Positions 9,295-17,991 of a stretch of 37,087 nt of DNA are shown here, one piece after another. Source of the DNA: Balneolaceae bacterium. GTDB lineage: Bacteria; Bacteroidota; Rhodothermia; Balneolales; Balneolaceae. The stretch's first letter is position 1. Each line of letters begins with the position of its first letter. The stretch covers positions 1 through 37,087 of the forward strand of contig SLLL01000110.1 in the NCBI GenBank assembly GCA_007134085.1, given 5' to 3'. The position numbers and the translations under genes were made by a program. The notes below the pieces were generated by a model. The model worked only from the letters and a program-made list of their open reading frames with translations. It did not search any database and had not been told where the DNA came from.

Positions 9295-10164
9295 ATGATC
9301 AATCCCAAAACATACCTCTCTCTACTTATTGCACTTTTATTTTTCACCTTCTCTTGCGACAGCAGTACATCTCTTGGTGGAAGCGCAACAAATGAAGGCG
9401 ATGATATCATCCCAACTGAGCGAGAATGGCAGCTTGTTTGGTCGGATGAATTTGATGGAGATACTTTAGACATGGAAAAGTGGTCGTACCAGTTTGGCAC
9501 CGGCAGAGAACAAGGTTTAACCGGTTGGGGTAACAATGAACTGCAATATTATACCGACAGGGAAGAGAATGTACGAGTTGAAGATGGGAAGCTTATTATT
9601 ATTGCTAAGGAGGAGTATTATGAGGGTAGAATGCACACATCTGCCCGGATAAGGACCATAGACAAAGGCGATTGGATGTTTGGGCGTATTGAAGTGCGTG
9701 CTAAGCTGCCAACAGGACAGGGCATCTGGCCAGCTATCTGGATGCTTCCATCCGGAGATAATAGATTATGGCCCCGCGATGGCGAGATCGACATCATGGA
9801 ACTGGTAGGGCATGAACCGGCAGAAGTACATGGCACCGTCCATTTTGGAACAAATGACCCTTATAACCATCAATTCGAAGGAACTGGTTACAAATTAAGT
9901 GAAGGAACATTTGCTGATGATTTCAACATCTTTTCCATAGAGTGGAAGATGGATGAAATTAAATTTTTTGTAAATGATAATCATTATTACACAGTAAACC
10001 CCGCAACAACAAGTCAGCATGGAATGCAATACCCTTTCAACAATCCCTTTCATCTTATTTTGAATGTAGCTGTTGGTGGCAACTGGCCCGGCTCTCCTGA
10101 CCACACAACCGAATTTCCACAGCAGATGGTGGTTGATTATATACGGGTTTATCAGTATAAATAG
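9295..10164 (+). CDS. Glycoside hydrolase family 16 lipoprotein (laminarinase-like), copy 2
   Basis: Lipobox-like FFTFSCDSS; DGEIDIMELVGHEPAEVHGTVHF; closely similar to the preceding GH16. Confidence 0.93.
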   Translation: MINPKTYLSLLIALLFFTFSCDSSTSLGGSATNEGDDIIPTEREWQLVWSDEFDGDTLDMEKWSYQFGTGREQGLTGWGNNELQYYTDREENVRVEDGKLIIIAKEEYYEGRMHTSARIRTIDKGDWMFGRIEVRAKLPTGQGIWPAIWMLPSGDNRLWPRDGEIDIMELVGHEPAEVHGTVHFGTNDPYNHQFEGTGYKLSEGTFADDFNIFSIEWKMDEIKFFVNDNHYYTVNPATTSQHGMQYPFNNPFHLILNVAVGGNWPGSPDHTTEFPQQMVVDYIRVYQYK

Positions 10165-10201
10165 TGAATTATGAGTGTGAGGTTTGGCAATTTTACATCA
10201 C

Positions 10202-12634
10202 TCATTCAAACCTGATAACAAGCGGAAAATTATCCATTTCTTCGGGTTTTTCCCGTAAAAAGAGAAGTTCGTACAGCTCGCCTGTTCTCCATGTTTCTAC
10301 AAACTCATCGTATGTTTCTGAAAGTGGATTGCCGGTTTGCCCACCCGGATACACTCCATAGCCTCTTACCCCCTCCGGGTCAAGCTCTACAATCATTTTC
10401 CATGATGGCCCGTGGCTCCCAAAAATTGCATTGACCGATTCGGGCCCTCCGCCCGTAAACAGATCCATAATGCCCATCCCGGGAATTTGGCCTATATGAT
10501 TGAGGTTGGTGTTGTTTACATACCCCCAAAGCCAATCATCCGTTGACTCTCCAAACCTATTCTGCAGATAGGCAATTGCGTTCTGAAAGGAGATAAAAAT
10601 CAGATCATCCAGTGTTTCGGTTTCATCAGTCAAAATATTATTGAATATCGGCGAATCTGGCTCATTCAAAATCAGTTCAACCGTAATATCTCTCCATGGG
10701 CGGCGCATAGGGAAGCCTGTATCGAATTTGTTATCCCAGATTTCACGGTTTAATTCAACCCACCATCGCCTGAAGATTGAAGGCTCGATTTTGTCACCAT
10801 CATTCATGTAATCCCACTCTAAAAGCTGATTGAGGAAGCCCCTTTGATACGCCTCAAGTTTTGTGCGTTCCGGTTCAATTCGCTCCAGCAAAACCGGCAG
10901 CAAATTGTAGGCATGGTAGCTGAAATTATCCATCAGCATATTTTTGAAATCTTCTGTGGTGATGTTATCCATCAACGCAAGCAGATCGTTAATTCGCCGG
11001 CCACGTTCAAACGGAGCAAAATCATCTCCCAAGTAGTAGGGATAATCAACATCTGCCGGATACTGATTTGCTGCGCTCAGAAATCCCCTATCAGGATTTA
11101 ATGAAAAAGGATTGTGTTCATAAGGAATAAATTCGTTCCAGCTGTATCGGGGATCTGACCCATCTCCCACCGTTCTTCCCTGATATTGCCATTTCACCGG
11201 AAACAACCCACCGGTTTGCATGGCTATGTTACCATGAATATCGGCAAAGTTCATATTCTGTGCGGGAGCTTTATACGTTCTGAATGCTTCTCTGAAATCA
11301 TCGTAATTCTCGGCTCGGTTCAGCAGGTAAAAGGTTCGCAGTTCGTTCGATGGCTCATGTGCAATCCATCGCAAGGCCAGATCTTTCTGAATGGCTTCGT
11401 TTATGGATGTTTCAGTTACACTTTCATAAACCGGGCCGTGATGCGTAAAGATTATTGTATCTGAAACGGCTTCTCCGCTATTTGTATAGATCGTTTCGAT
11501 TCGGGTTTCTGTGGGCAGCCACTCGCCATTGTATAAGTATTCGGTTTTTTCGTCATCACGAAAAGTAATTTCAAGCCAGTCCATCACAGAGGCGCCGGTA
11601 TTGGTTGATCCCCAGGCAATCTGCTCGTTAAATCCTACAATTACTGTGGGAGCCCCCTGCAATGTAACTCCATACACGTTGTGATCAGGTGTGTTCAGCT
11701 GCACTTCATACCAAATAGCGGGTGCACTCATATTCAGATGCATATCATTTGCCAGAATAGGGAACCCATCGGCCGTTTTCGATCCATCCACAACCCAGTT
11801 GTTGCTGCCGTTAAACGGATTCGGCTTCCATGGTTCTATCTGTTTTGTGAATGTGGGTTGAAAAAGAGTATCCGGCTTTTCTGCCAAAATCGGCTCGAAA
11901 TTCCATTCTGTGCCCGGGGGTATGATGGGATCCATCAAGTCCGGACGCTTACTCAGGTAGCGGTTCACGAACTCCTCTCCGTAATAAGCAATAACATTAC
12001 TGGCTTCAACTGCATTGTTATAGCCGGCAAGCATTTGAGTCATATATTTAAGCAATAAGGCTGTATTGAGGGGTTTCCATTGCTGCGGTTCAACATTCAA
12101 AACTTTGTACTCTACGGGGTATTTTTCATAATCTAATGTTACGATATAGGCATTCACACCTGCGGCATAAGCTTCAATAATTCCAAAAATTGTTTCATCA
12201 TTTTTGATCTCCTCGAGTGCTTTCTCAGCGCCATTTAGCATACCAAGCCTTCGCTGGTGGCGGTCGTATCCAATCAGATCATCTCCCAGCCACTCAGCCA
12301 AAAATCCCCCTGCTGCGCGTATCTGTAACTCCATCTGAAACAGCCGGTCTCGTGCCGTAACGTAACCTTGTGCAAAGTAGAGATCATGATCGTTTTGTGC
12401 GAAAATATGTGGCACTCCCCGCTCATCAAAAAATACATCAACCGGTTGCTGCAACCCCTCAACCTCGAGTAGAAGCTCACCACGTACCTGTACTTTCTCA
12501 GCGTTTGCAAGGAATCCAGTTGAAGGGTGAAAAAACTGGCCAACCGGAGGTAGCGGGCCAATCGCTGTAGAGTAGGTGAACCAAATAAGTGCGCCGAATA
12601 GAATTGCTGCTAACAGAGAGAGTTTTTTTGCCAT
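10202..12634 (-). CDS. Penicillin acylase family protein (Ntn hydrolase, S45)
   Basis: VDVFFDERGVPHIFAQNDHDLYFAQGYVTARDRLFQME; GSNNWVVDGSKT matches the autoprocessing/catalytic Ser site; start set at MAKKLSLLAAILF (12634) because the longer ORF to 12862 reads into repeats. Confidence 0.92.
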   Translation of the reverse strand: MAKKLSLLAAILFGALIWFTYSTAIGPLPPVGQFFHPSTGFLANAEKVQVRGELLLEVEGLQQPVDVFFDERGVPHIFAQNDHDLYFAQGYVTARDRLFQMELQIRAAGGFLAEWLGDDLIGYDRHQRRLGMLNGAEKALEEIKNDETIFGIIEAYAAGVNAYIVTLDYEKYPVEYKVLNVEPQQWKPLNTALLLKYMTQMLAGYNNAVEASNVIAYYGEEFVNRYLSKRPDLMDPIIPPGTEWNFEPILAEKPDTLFQPTFTKQIEPWKPNPFNGSNNWVVDGSKTADGFPILANDMHLNMSAPAIWYEVQLNTPDHNVYGVTLQGAPTVIVGFNEQIAWGSTNTGASVMDWLEITFRDDEKTEYLYNGEWLPTETRIETIYTNSGEAVSDTIIFTHHGPVYESVTETSINEAIQKDLALRWIAHEPSNELRTFYLLNRAENYDDFREAFRTYKAPAQNMNFADIHGNIAMQTGGLFPVKWQYQGRTVGDGSDPRYSWNEFIPYEHNPFSLNPDRGFLSAANQYPADVDYPYYLGDDFAPFERGRRINDLLALMDNITTEDFKNMLMDNFSYHAYNLLPVLLERIEPERTKLEAYQRGFLNQLLEWDYMNDGDKIEPSIFRRWWVELNREIWDNKFDTGFPMRRPWRDITVELILNEPDSPIFNNILTDETETLDDLIFISFQNAIAYLQNRFGESTDDWLWGYVNNTNLNHIGQIPGMGIMDLFTGGGPESVNAIFGSHGPSWKMIVELDPEGVRGYGVYPGGQTGNPLSETYDEFVETWRTGELYELLFLREKPEEMDNFPLVIRFE

Positions 12635-12731
12635 CAGGTAGAAATTATTTTGCCGTGATGCTTGAATAGTAAACGTTTTGTGACCAGCTATGCAACTTGA
12701 TTTATGGAGGAAATCAGATCCAACCCCCGTA

Positions 12732-12836
12732 GCTCGAAGCTCCCGCATCGAAAAGCTCAAACTCTGCATCAATATCTCAACCCTCCCCGAACGAGGACGT
12801 TCGAGGCTACGTAGATCGAAGCTCCTGCTTCGAAAA
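12732..12836. repeat. 82-bp repeat unit plus terminal partial unit (left copy)
   Basis: 12732-12813 full unit, 12814-12836 start of the next unit; matches the units at 13265-13449. Contains TCGAAGC/GCTTCGA-like and CCCGAACG/CGTTCGGG-like tetraloop hairpins. Confidence 0.85.
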
Positions 12837-12968
12837 TCCTTACAGACCACGATTTTCCACACCTACCGCCGTTTAGCCAACAAGAAATGACAACGCTCGC
12901 GATATGCCATTGATCTTAGCTAACCTATACTTCCATTGGCATTGAGCCTTAATCCATCCCAAAATCCA

Positions 12969-13212
12969 GCCCGGTTACGGGCGGCCGATATCGTAACCCA
13001 TGGTTTCCGCAAAGCGATCCCGTCGGGGTAACCATGGGCCTGGAAGGCACCCCAAACTGCAAAAGTGCCATAGGCACGATCCATATAGGCAACGTCCCGA
13101 GTTACGATCAATTCGCATCCCGGTATCCAAACCATAACCAATCGTATAAAGTGTGCCTGACGGCACTCTTTGGGTTTTGGGGCACACCCAATCCAGGGGA
13201 TAAATCCCTTGG
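12969..13212. repeat. Cluster of short inverted repeats (hairpin mosaic)
   Basis: GCCCG-gtta-CGGGC (12969-12982); CCCATGGTT...AACCATGGG (12997-13005/13030-13038); GTGCC-ata-GGCAC (13065-13077); GTGCC-tgac-GGCAC (13153-13166); CCAGGGGAT-aa-ATCCCTTGG (13193-13212, one mismatch). Confidence 0.8.
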
Positions 13213-13264
13213 CTACGACGTGTATCGTCCGCCAGCGAACTTATTTGATACATGTTTACGCGTA

Positions 13265-13449
13265 AATCGAAGCTCTTGCCTCGAAAAGCTCAAACTCTGC
13301 ACCAATATCCCATCCTCCCCCGAACGGGGACGTTCGGGCCACGTAGATCGAAGCACCTGCTTCGAAAAGCTCAAACTCTACATCAACATCCCAACCCTCC
13401 CCGAACGGGGACGTTCAGGGCTACGTAGATCGAAGCTCCTGCTTCGAAT
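13265..13449. repeat. Two tandem 81/82-bp repeat units plus a terminal partial unit (right array)
   Basis: Unit starts at 13265, 13346 and 13428; core gatcgaagcNcctgcttcgaaaagctcaaactctNcatcaacatcccaaccctccccgaacggggacgttcNgggctacgta. Confidence 0.88.
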
Positions 13450-13488
13450 ATCATTTATTAAACTTCTCTTAAAGCATCATTCATAAAG

Positions 13489-14259
13489 TCAGAAAGAGAT
13501 AATAATCCCATTTTTTAACTCATAGGTAAGTTTTGGGATGTCTATTACGGGATCTGAGTCGTTTGTGAGCACAAAACTAACGGAAAACAGTACCCAGCGG
13601 CTCATGCGGATATTGAGCTGATTTTCGAGCGTTACCCTCGGTTCAAAAAACCGGGATGGCCTTGCCTGATAATACCCGATAATTTGAAGTGAGGTTTGTT
13701 CGGAGAGATCCCCCCGTAGTGAGAGGTTGTTTGTACTTTTTATAAAGTTGTTCTGAATACCCTCCTCCCCTGAAAGCCTCCAGTTTTCATACTCGTGCAT
13801 CAAAGCAGTGCTGAATCGCCCTGTAATCGCATCGCGTGACAGAAAGGTATATCGAATACCAGCACCTGCAAGGGCACGCCCCCTCAACCCGAGATTGTTG
13901 TTGTATTGATGCTGCACAAACAGTTCGGGAGAAAGCGTTCTTTTTCTCAAAAAAACTGCCCTCAGATGTGCGTAACCACTGCTAACCAACGATGACCCAT
14001 CAACATTAATAATTTCAAGATTTGTTAAAAAAATGTAGTTATGCAGGTTAGAATAGTAAGCGGCATTTGCTTGATTACCCAGTTTAAAAATCCGGTCTCT
14101 GTATTTATTAACAGAAAGATCAAACCCAAGATCGCCATGCCAGCCGGTGGTATCGGCTACGGTACGTATTCTTTCAACATTTAATAATTGCGCCTTTAAA
14201 GTGGAAAAACCTGCCAGAAAAATGATGCAGAATAAAAGGGTACTTCTCAAAAATATCAT
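13489..14259 (-). CDS. DUF481-like outer-membrane beta-barrel protein
   Basis: Signal peptide; GDLGFDLSVNKYRDRIFKLGNQANAAYYSNLHNYIFLTNLE; alternating strand pattern; PELFVQHQYNNNLGLRGRALAGAGIRY as in DUF481 proteins. Confidence 0.7.
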   Translation of the reverse strand: MIFLRSTLLFCIIFLAGFSTLKAQLLNVERIRTVADTTGWHGDLGFDLSVNKYRDRIFKLGNQANAAYYSNLHNYIFLTNLEIINVDGSSLVSSGYAHLRAVFLRKRTLSPELFVQHQYNNNLGLRGRALAGAGIRYTFLSRDAITGRFSTALMHEYENWRLSGEEGIQNNFIKSTNNLSLRGDLSEQTSLQIIGYYQARPSRFFEPRVTLENQLNIRMSRWVLFSVSFVLTNDSDPVIDIPKLTYELKNGIIISF

Positions 14260-14293
14260 TCGTTTGATTTACTTGTGAAGGTATTTAACCGGG

Positions 14294-15586
14294 TTACTCA
14301 ATCGGGGAAAGTACACCCGTTGTATGGATAAAAATAAAGGCATCGTAACGATCTGCAAGCAGCGATGGCACATAATTCCCCTGATCTCCTGCCGGATTAT
14401 ATGTAACACCAATTGCCCTGTGGGGCACAGGGTTTTGAAGCTCTGCAATCAGATCATCCTGATCAAAGATTAAAAAGAGCCGCTCAAGGCCTGTTTCCAT
14501 CAGTATATGCTCCCAGCTGCCGGTTTGTGCATTCGGGGTTTCCATGGCCTGCATGGCTCCTTCCCAGTTACTTGCGGCAAGAACCTGGCCGGTGTAGGTT
14601 CCAAATCCTATCGCAAATGTGTTTTCACGGCCGAGCGCCTCACGGCTAAGCTGCCCAATATTTAAAACACCCATTCTCCCCATGTCCGTTGCACGGGCAT
14701 CGCCAATATGGGTATTATGTGCCCATATGATTCCCCTGCTGTTTTTACTATAAAAATCAAGAAGCCTTTCTGCGGTTAGGTAAAAGTGCAAGGCACGGTA
14801 ATTCCATGAAGCAGCACCACCCTCCAAATTTGCCCGGTAGTGTAGCTCGGCATTTACAGCCACTTTTGCGCCGTGCTCTGCTCTGAAAAACTCCCAGGCA
14901 TCAATTTCATCTGCATTGCGCAATGACTGTACCGTTTCGAGTACCCCTGCTATGTCATCTCCGCAATGCTGGCCGGTTCTCGCTACCATCTGTATGTAGT
15001 TCCCGATGTCGGCGTGGCGTGTCATACAGGAGTAGGCCCGTTCTGCACTTCTTCCCAAACCTGAATCTACACTGTTTAACCAGTTGACCACGTCCTGCAT
15101 AGCCGTTTCGTGATCGTAAACATCAATGCCGTACAATCCCACTCTCTTGTCCATGTCAAGATTAGCATTATACTCGTGTAACCACTCCACAAGCGCTTTA
15201 AATTCGTGGTTTTTCCACATCCACAAAGGCCAGCGCGTTAAGGCATTCATAGCATCATCTATGGTAGCCGGTGCACCCGGTTTATGTTTAACAAACTCAT
15301 TGATGCGGGCCATTGCCGCCCAGTCTCCCTCAACGGCAATAAAGTTAAACCCACGCTCGGCAACTAAATGCTTACTCATTGCCGCGCGTTTTGTGTAGAA
15401 CTCAGAAGTTCCGTGAGAAGCTTCTCCCATAAGTACCAGCCGCTCTGATGTGATGGCGTCTGTTAAAGCGGATAGTTCAAACCGATCTTCAAATGGAACT
15501 GCATGTTGCAAAATCAGATCGGGTGATTGCGAAAATGCTGCTGATCCAAATAATAAGAACAGTAGAAGTAAGCATAGTTTTTTCAT
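14294..15586 (-). CDS. Erythromycin esterase family protein (secreted)
   Basis: Signal peptide; LVLMGEASHGTSEFYTKRAAMSKHLVAERGFNFIAVEGDW; GIIWAHNTHIGDARATDMGRMGVLNIGQLSREALG. Confidence 0.9.
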   Translation of the reverse strand: MKKLCLLLLFLLFGSAAFSQSPDLILQHAVPFEDRFELSALTDAITSERLVLMGEASHGTSEFYTKRAAMSKHLVAERGFNFIAVEGDWAAMARINEFVKHKPGAPATIDDAMNALTRWPLWMWKNHEFKALVEWLHEYNANLDMDKRVGLYGIDVYDHETAMQDVVNWLNSVDSGLGRSAERAYSCMTRHADIGNYIQMVARTGQHCGDDIAGVLETVQSLRNADEIDAWEFFRAEHGAKVAVNAELHYRANLEGGAASWNYRALHFYLTAERLLDFYSKNSRGIIWAHNTHIGDARATDMGRMGVLNIGQLSREALGRENTFAIGFGTYTGQVLAASNWEGAMQAMETPNAQTGSWEHILMETGLERLFLIFDQDDLIAELQNPVPHRAIGVTYNPAGDQGNYVPSLLADRYDAFIFIHTTGVLSPIE

Positions 15587-15691
15587 GAGCAGATGATTAA
15601 TTGGGTTTCATAAAAAGATAAAAAAGCTATTCCGAGCATTGAAATGAATTCCTAATAATCGGACAGCAAGAAGATTAGTACATAAAATAAA

Positions 15692-16249
15692 TCAATAGCT
15701 CATCGCAAGCACCTGTTCCGCCTGCCAGAAGTGCCTTCTTTGATGGGCATCCCAAAGAAGAATGAACTCGGTAAGTGTCATACGAAACTTAAATACACTG
15801 TTTTTTCCTTTGATGCGATTCAGGTTTAGCCTGGCTTCTTTGGCGTTACGTATAATTTGTATGAGCTCTCTGTTTTGGCTGATGAGTTCATCAAAATCCG
15901 CACTAAAATCTTTAACCTCAGTCTGAAGAGGCTTCATTTGTGTGATGGTTTTGATCTTCAGTTTATATGGGGGGTCAAGAAACCGGATGAAAGGGTTCAT
16001 CAGAAAACGTGGCGAAAAAGAGTGCTGACCGGCCGTTGGTTTGTCACTTTTAGAAAGAGCTTTTCCAATAAACCTTAGATAAAGCTCATTAAACCTCACA
16101 AGGTGCTGCACAACTTCGCCTGCACACCATGCCTTTTCTGATGGCTTGAAAGAGAGTTTTTCAGGAGAAGTTTCTTTCAATTTTTTTATCTGATTGATAC
16201 AATTCTCAAAAAGAGTAATCAAATCGTCGTAGGAATAGGATTTCCCCAT
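15692..16249 (-). CDS. DinB-like superfamily protein
   Basis: AWCAGEVVQHLVRFNELYLRFIGKAL and LTEFILLWDAHQRRHFWQAEQVL contain DinB-type His positions; ATG directly abuts the stop of the upstream GH3 gene. Confidence 0.7.
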   Translation of the reverse strand: MGKSYSYDDLITLFENCINQIKKLKETSPEKLSFKPSEKAWCAGEVVQHLVRFNELYLRFIGKALSKSDKPTAGQHSFSPRFLMNPFIRFLDPPYKLKIKTITQMKPLQTEVKDFSADFDELISQNRELIQIIRNAKEARLNLNRIKGKNSVFKFRMTLTEFILLWDAHQRRHFWQAEQVLAMSY

Positions 16250-17371
16250 CTATTTCCATGCGTTTTTAGCCGCCATTATTCTGTTGTAAGACTCCCGAAT
16301 TCTCTCCTCAGAAATAGCACCCTCTTCGATCAGGTCTTTAATAATTCCAGTTACGCGCGGTACAATTTCGGGGTCATACACCGAATTATTCGCAAATACC
16401 AGCACATCAACACCGGCCAAAATGGCATTTTCAATAGCCATTTCGAGTCCATAGTACGACCTAATTGCATCCATCTGCATATCATCAGAAAAAAGCACCC
16501 CGTTAAAGCCAATCTCTTCCCTAAGCAACCCGGTTTGCACAGCTTTTGATAGTGTTGCCGGCACATCCGCATCGAGGTTTTCATTAAAAACGTGGGCTGT
16601 CATAACAGCGAACGGAAAATCCCCTGCAGCAAGGTTTTCATATGGAAGCAGCTCAACTTCTTCCCAGGTATCGGTAACATCCGCCATGCCCACGTGAGAG
16701 TCGTTCCAGGCGCTGCCATGGCCGGGAAAATGCTTCAGCACACCCAAAATATTTTGTTTGGTGAACTCCTCAAGAAAAATGGATGAATGAAGCGTTACAT
16801 AATAGGCATCCGCTCCAAAACTACGGTCAAGCTGGCCAATTACCGGATTCTCGGGATTGGTATTAAGATCAACGACAGGGGCAAAATTTACATTAAAGCC
16901 CAACTCATTTAGTTGCTCTGCCATTACTGCTGCATAATAGCGTGTTGAATCGGGGTTGTTCAAGGCGCCCAGAAAATCAGCTGATACATGGTGCACAAAC
17001 CCTCTTTCTGTTTTTAAACGGGCAACACGGCCGCCTTCCTGGTCTACCGCCATAAAAAGTGGTACATCCGTTAGGCTTTGAAGATCGGCAATAAGCTGTT
17101 TTACCTGCTCCGGGCTGTCAATGTTTCTGTTAGGTGTGCGGGTTGGCATATCGTAATCAAACAGAATAATTCCACCAGTATGGTATTCCTGGATATCACG
17201 GATAATGTGTGAGGTATCAGCAACCTGAAATCCTTTAAAACCCACCATAAGCATCTGGCCAATCTGTTCATCAAGTGTAACCGGGGGAATAGTGTCTTTG
17301 CTTTCTGAACATGCCAGCGTTGAAAAAAGTGCAACGGTTGCGGCTAAGAATAATGCGTGCATTTTTGCCAT
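16250..17371 (-). CDS. Glycoside hydrolase family 3 N-terminal domain lipoprotein (beta-N-acetylhexosaminidase-like)
   Basis: Lipobox-like FSTLACSES; DQEGGRVARLK, FAPVVDLN, KHFPGHGSAWNDSH (NagZ-type signature), GVLFSDDMQMDAI. Confidence 0.92.
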   Translation of the reverse strand: MAKMHALFLAATVALFSTLACSESKDTIPPVTLDEQIGQMLMVGFKGFQVADTSHIIRDIQEYHTGGIILFDYDMPTRTPNRNIDSPEQVKQLIADLQSLTDVPLFMAVDQEGGRVARLKTERGFVHHVSADFLGALNNPDSTRYYAAVMAEQLNELGFNVNFAPVVDLNTNPENPVIGQLDRSFGADAYYVTLHSSIFLEEFTKQNILGVLKHFPGHGSAWNDSHVGMADVTDTWEEVELLPYENLAAGDFPFAVMTAHVFNENLDADVPATLSKAVQTGLLREEIGFNGVLFSDDMQMDAIRSYYGLEMAIENAILAGVDVLVFANNSVYDPEIVPRVTGIIKDLIEEGAISEERIRESYNRIMAAKNAWK

Positions 17372-17405
17372 AATGGTTTAATTTATGATTGGAAATTAAC
17401 TGAAC

Positions 17406-17903
17406 TTATCGCCCGAAATCATCCTCAACCCGGATGATATCCTCTTCGTCTGAGGGATTTGAAGGGTCGCTGTGTTCCCAGATTTCAGCGACTATGCACC
17501 AGTCATCAAGCCCGATTAACCTGTGCCTTATACCACACTCAAGGCGGATGATGCTACCCTCTTCCAGTAGTTGCGGAGGGTTTTGCGAATCATTTTCGCT
17601 GATTACAACATGCACATCTCCCTGAAAAATCTTCCAATATTCCGACCTTCGGTTATGATATTGCCATGACAGCCGCTTGCCCGGTTCAATCAGTAAAATT
17701 TTTGGGCTGAGTGTAAGATTATTCAGATCTCTTGTTGAGAGTTCTCGCGCAAAGAAAAGATTGATGAACGTTTGGAGGGAGTCATCAGAAATAACAAAAA
17801 AGCCGCCCCATGGCCTCGACAAATCTTCAGATAGAACCCGAAGGCCCATTGAATGAAGTTCACTTTTAGTATCTGAAAATAGCTCAGCTTTAGTTAATAC
17901 CAT
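17406..17903 (-). CDS. Stand-alone type II mannose-6-phosphate isomerase-like cupin
   Basis: RPWGGFFVISD, LLIEPGKRLSWQYHNRRSEYWKIFQGDVHVVI, RLECGIRHRLIGLDDWCIVAEIWEHSDPSNPSDEEDIIRVEDDFGR matches the ManC/PMI-II C-terminal domain. Confidence 0.88.
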   Translation of the reverse strand: MVLTKAELFSDTKSELHSMGLRVLSEDLSRPWGGFFVISDDSLQTFINLFFARELSTRDLNNLTLSPKILLIEPGKRLSWQYHNRRSEYWKIFQGDVHVVISENDSQNPPQLLEEGSIIRLECGIRHRLIGLDDWCIVAEIWEHSDPSNPSDEEDIIRVEDDFGR

Positions 17904-17991
17904 AGTAATCAGATAGGTTTGCAGGTAAACGATTTCTGCCCAAAGGTAAGAAAATTGTTTGTTGAGTAAAACTGAAAATACGGCTTGCAGC

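Noticed and set aside
12635-12862. N-terminal extension of the penicillin acylase ORF (MWKIVVCKDF...)
   Set aside because: It translates the left 82-bp repeat. A proper signal/anchor start (MAKKLSLLAAILFGALIWF) lies at 12634.
12975-13253. 92-aa and 73-aa minus-strand ORFs in the hairpin mosaic
   Set aside because: Low-complexity translation of palindromic DNA, with no recognisable domain or clear ribosome site.
12732-13449. CRISPR array
   Set aside because: The 82-bp units are directly adjacent with no unique spacers, and no cas genes are present.
12700-13460. Insertion sequence or transposon
   Set aside because: No transposase ORF, terminal inverted repeat pair or target-site duplication could be identified.
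13034-13486. 150-aa + strand ORF
   Set aside because: It spans the hairpin mosaic and the 82-bp repeats; repeated peptide segments (EKLKLCTNI/EKLKLYINI) are repeat translations, not a domain.
14294-15586. Macrolide resistance determinant (erythromycin esterase)
   Set aside because: The family is broad and many members have no known macrolide activity; sequence alone does not support a resistance claim.
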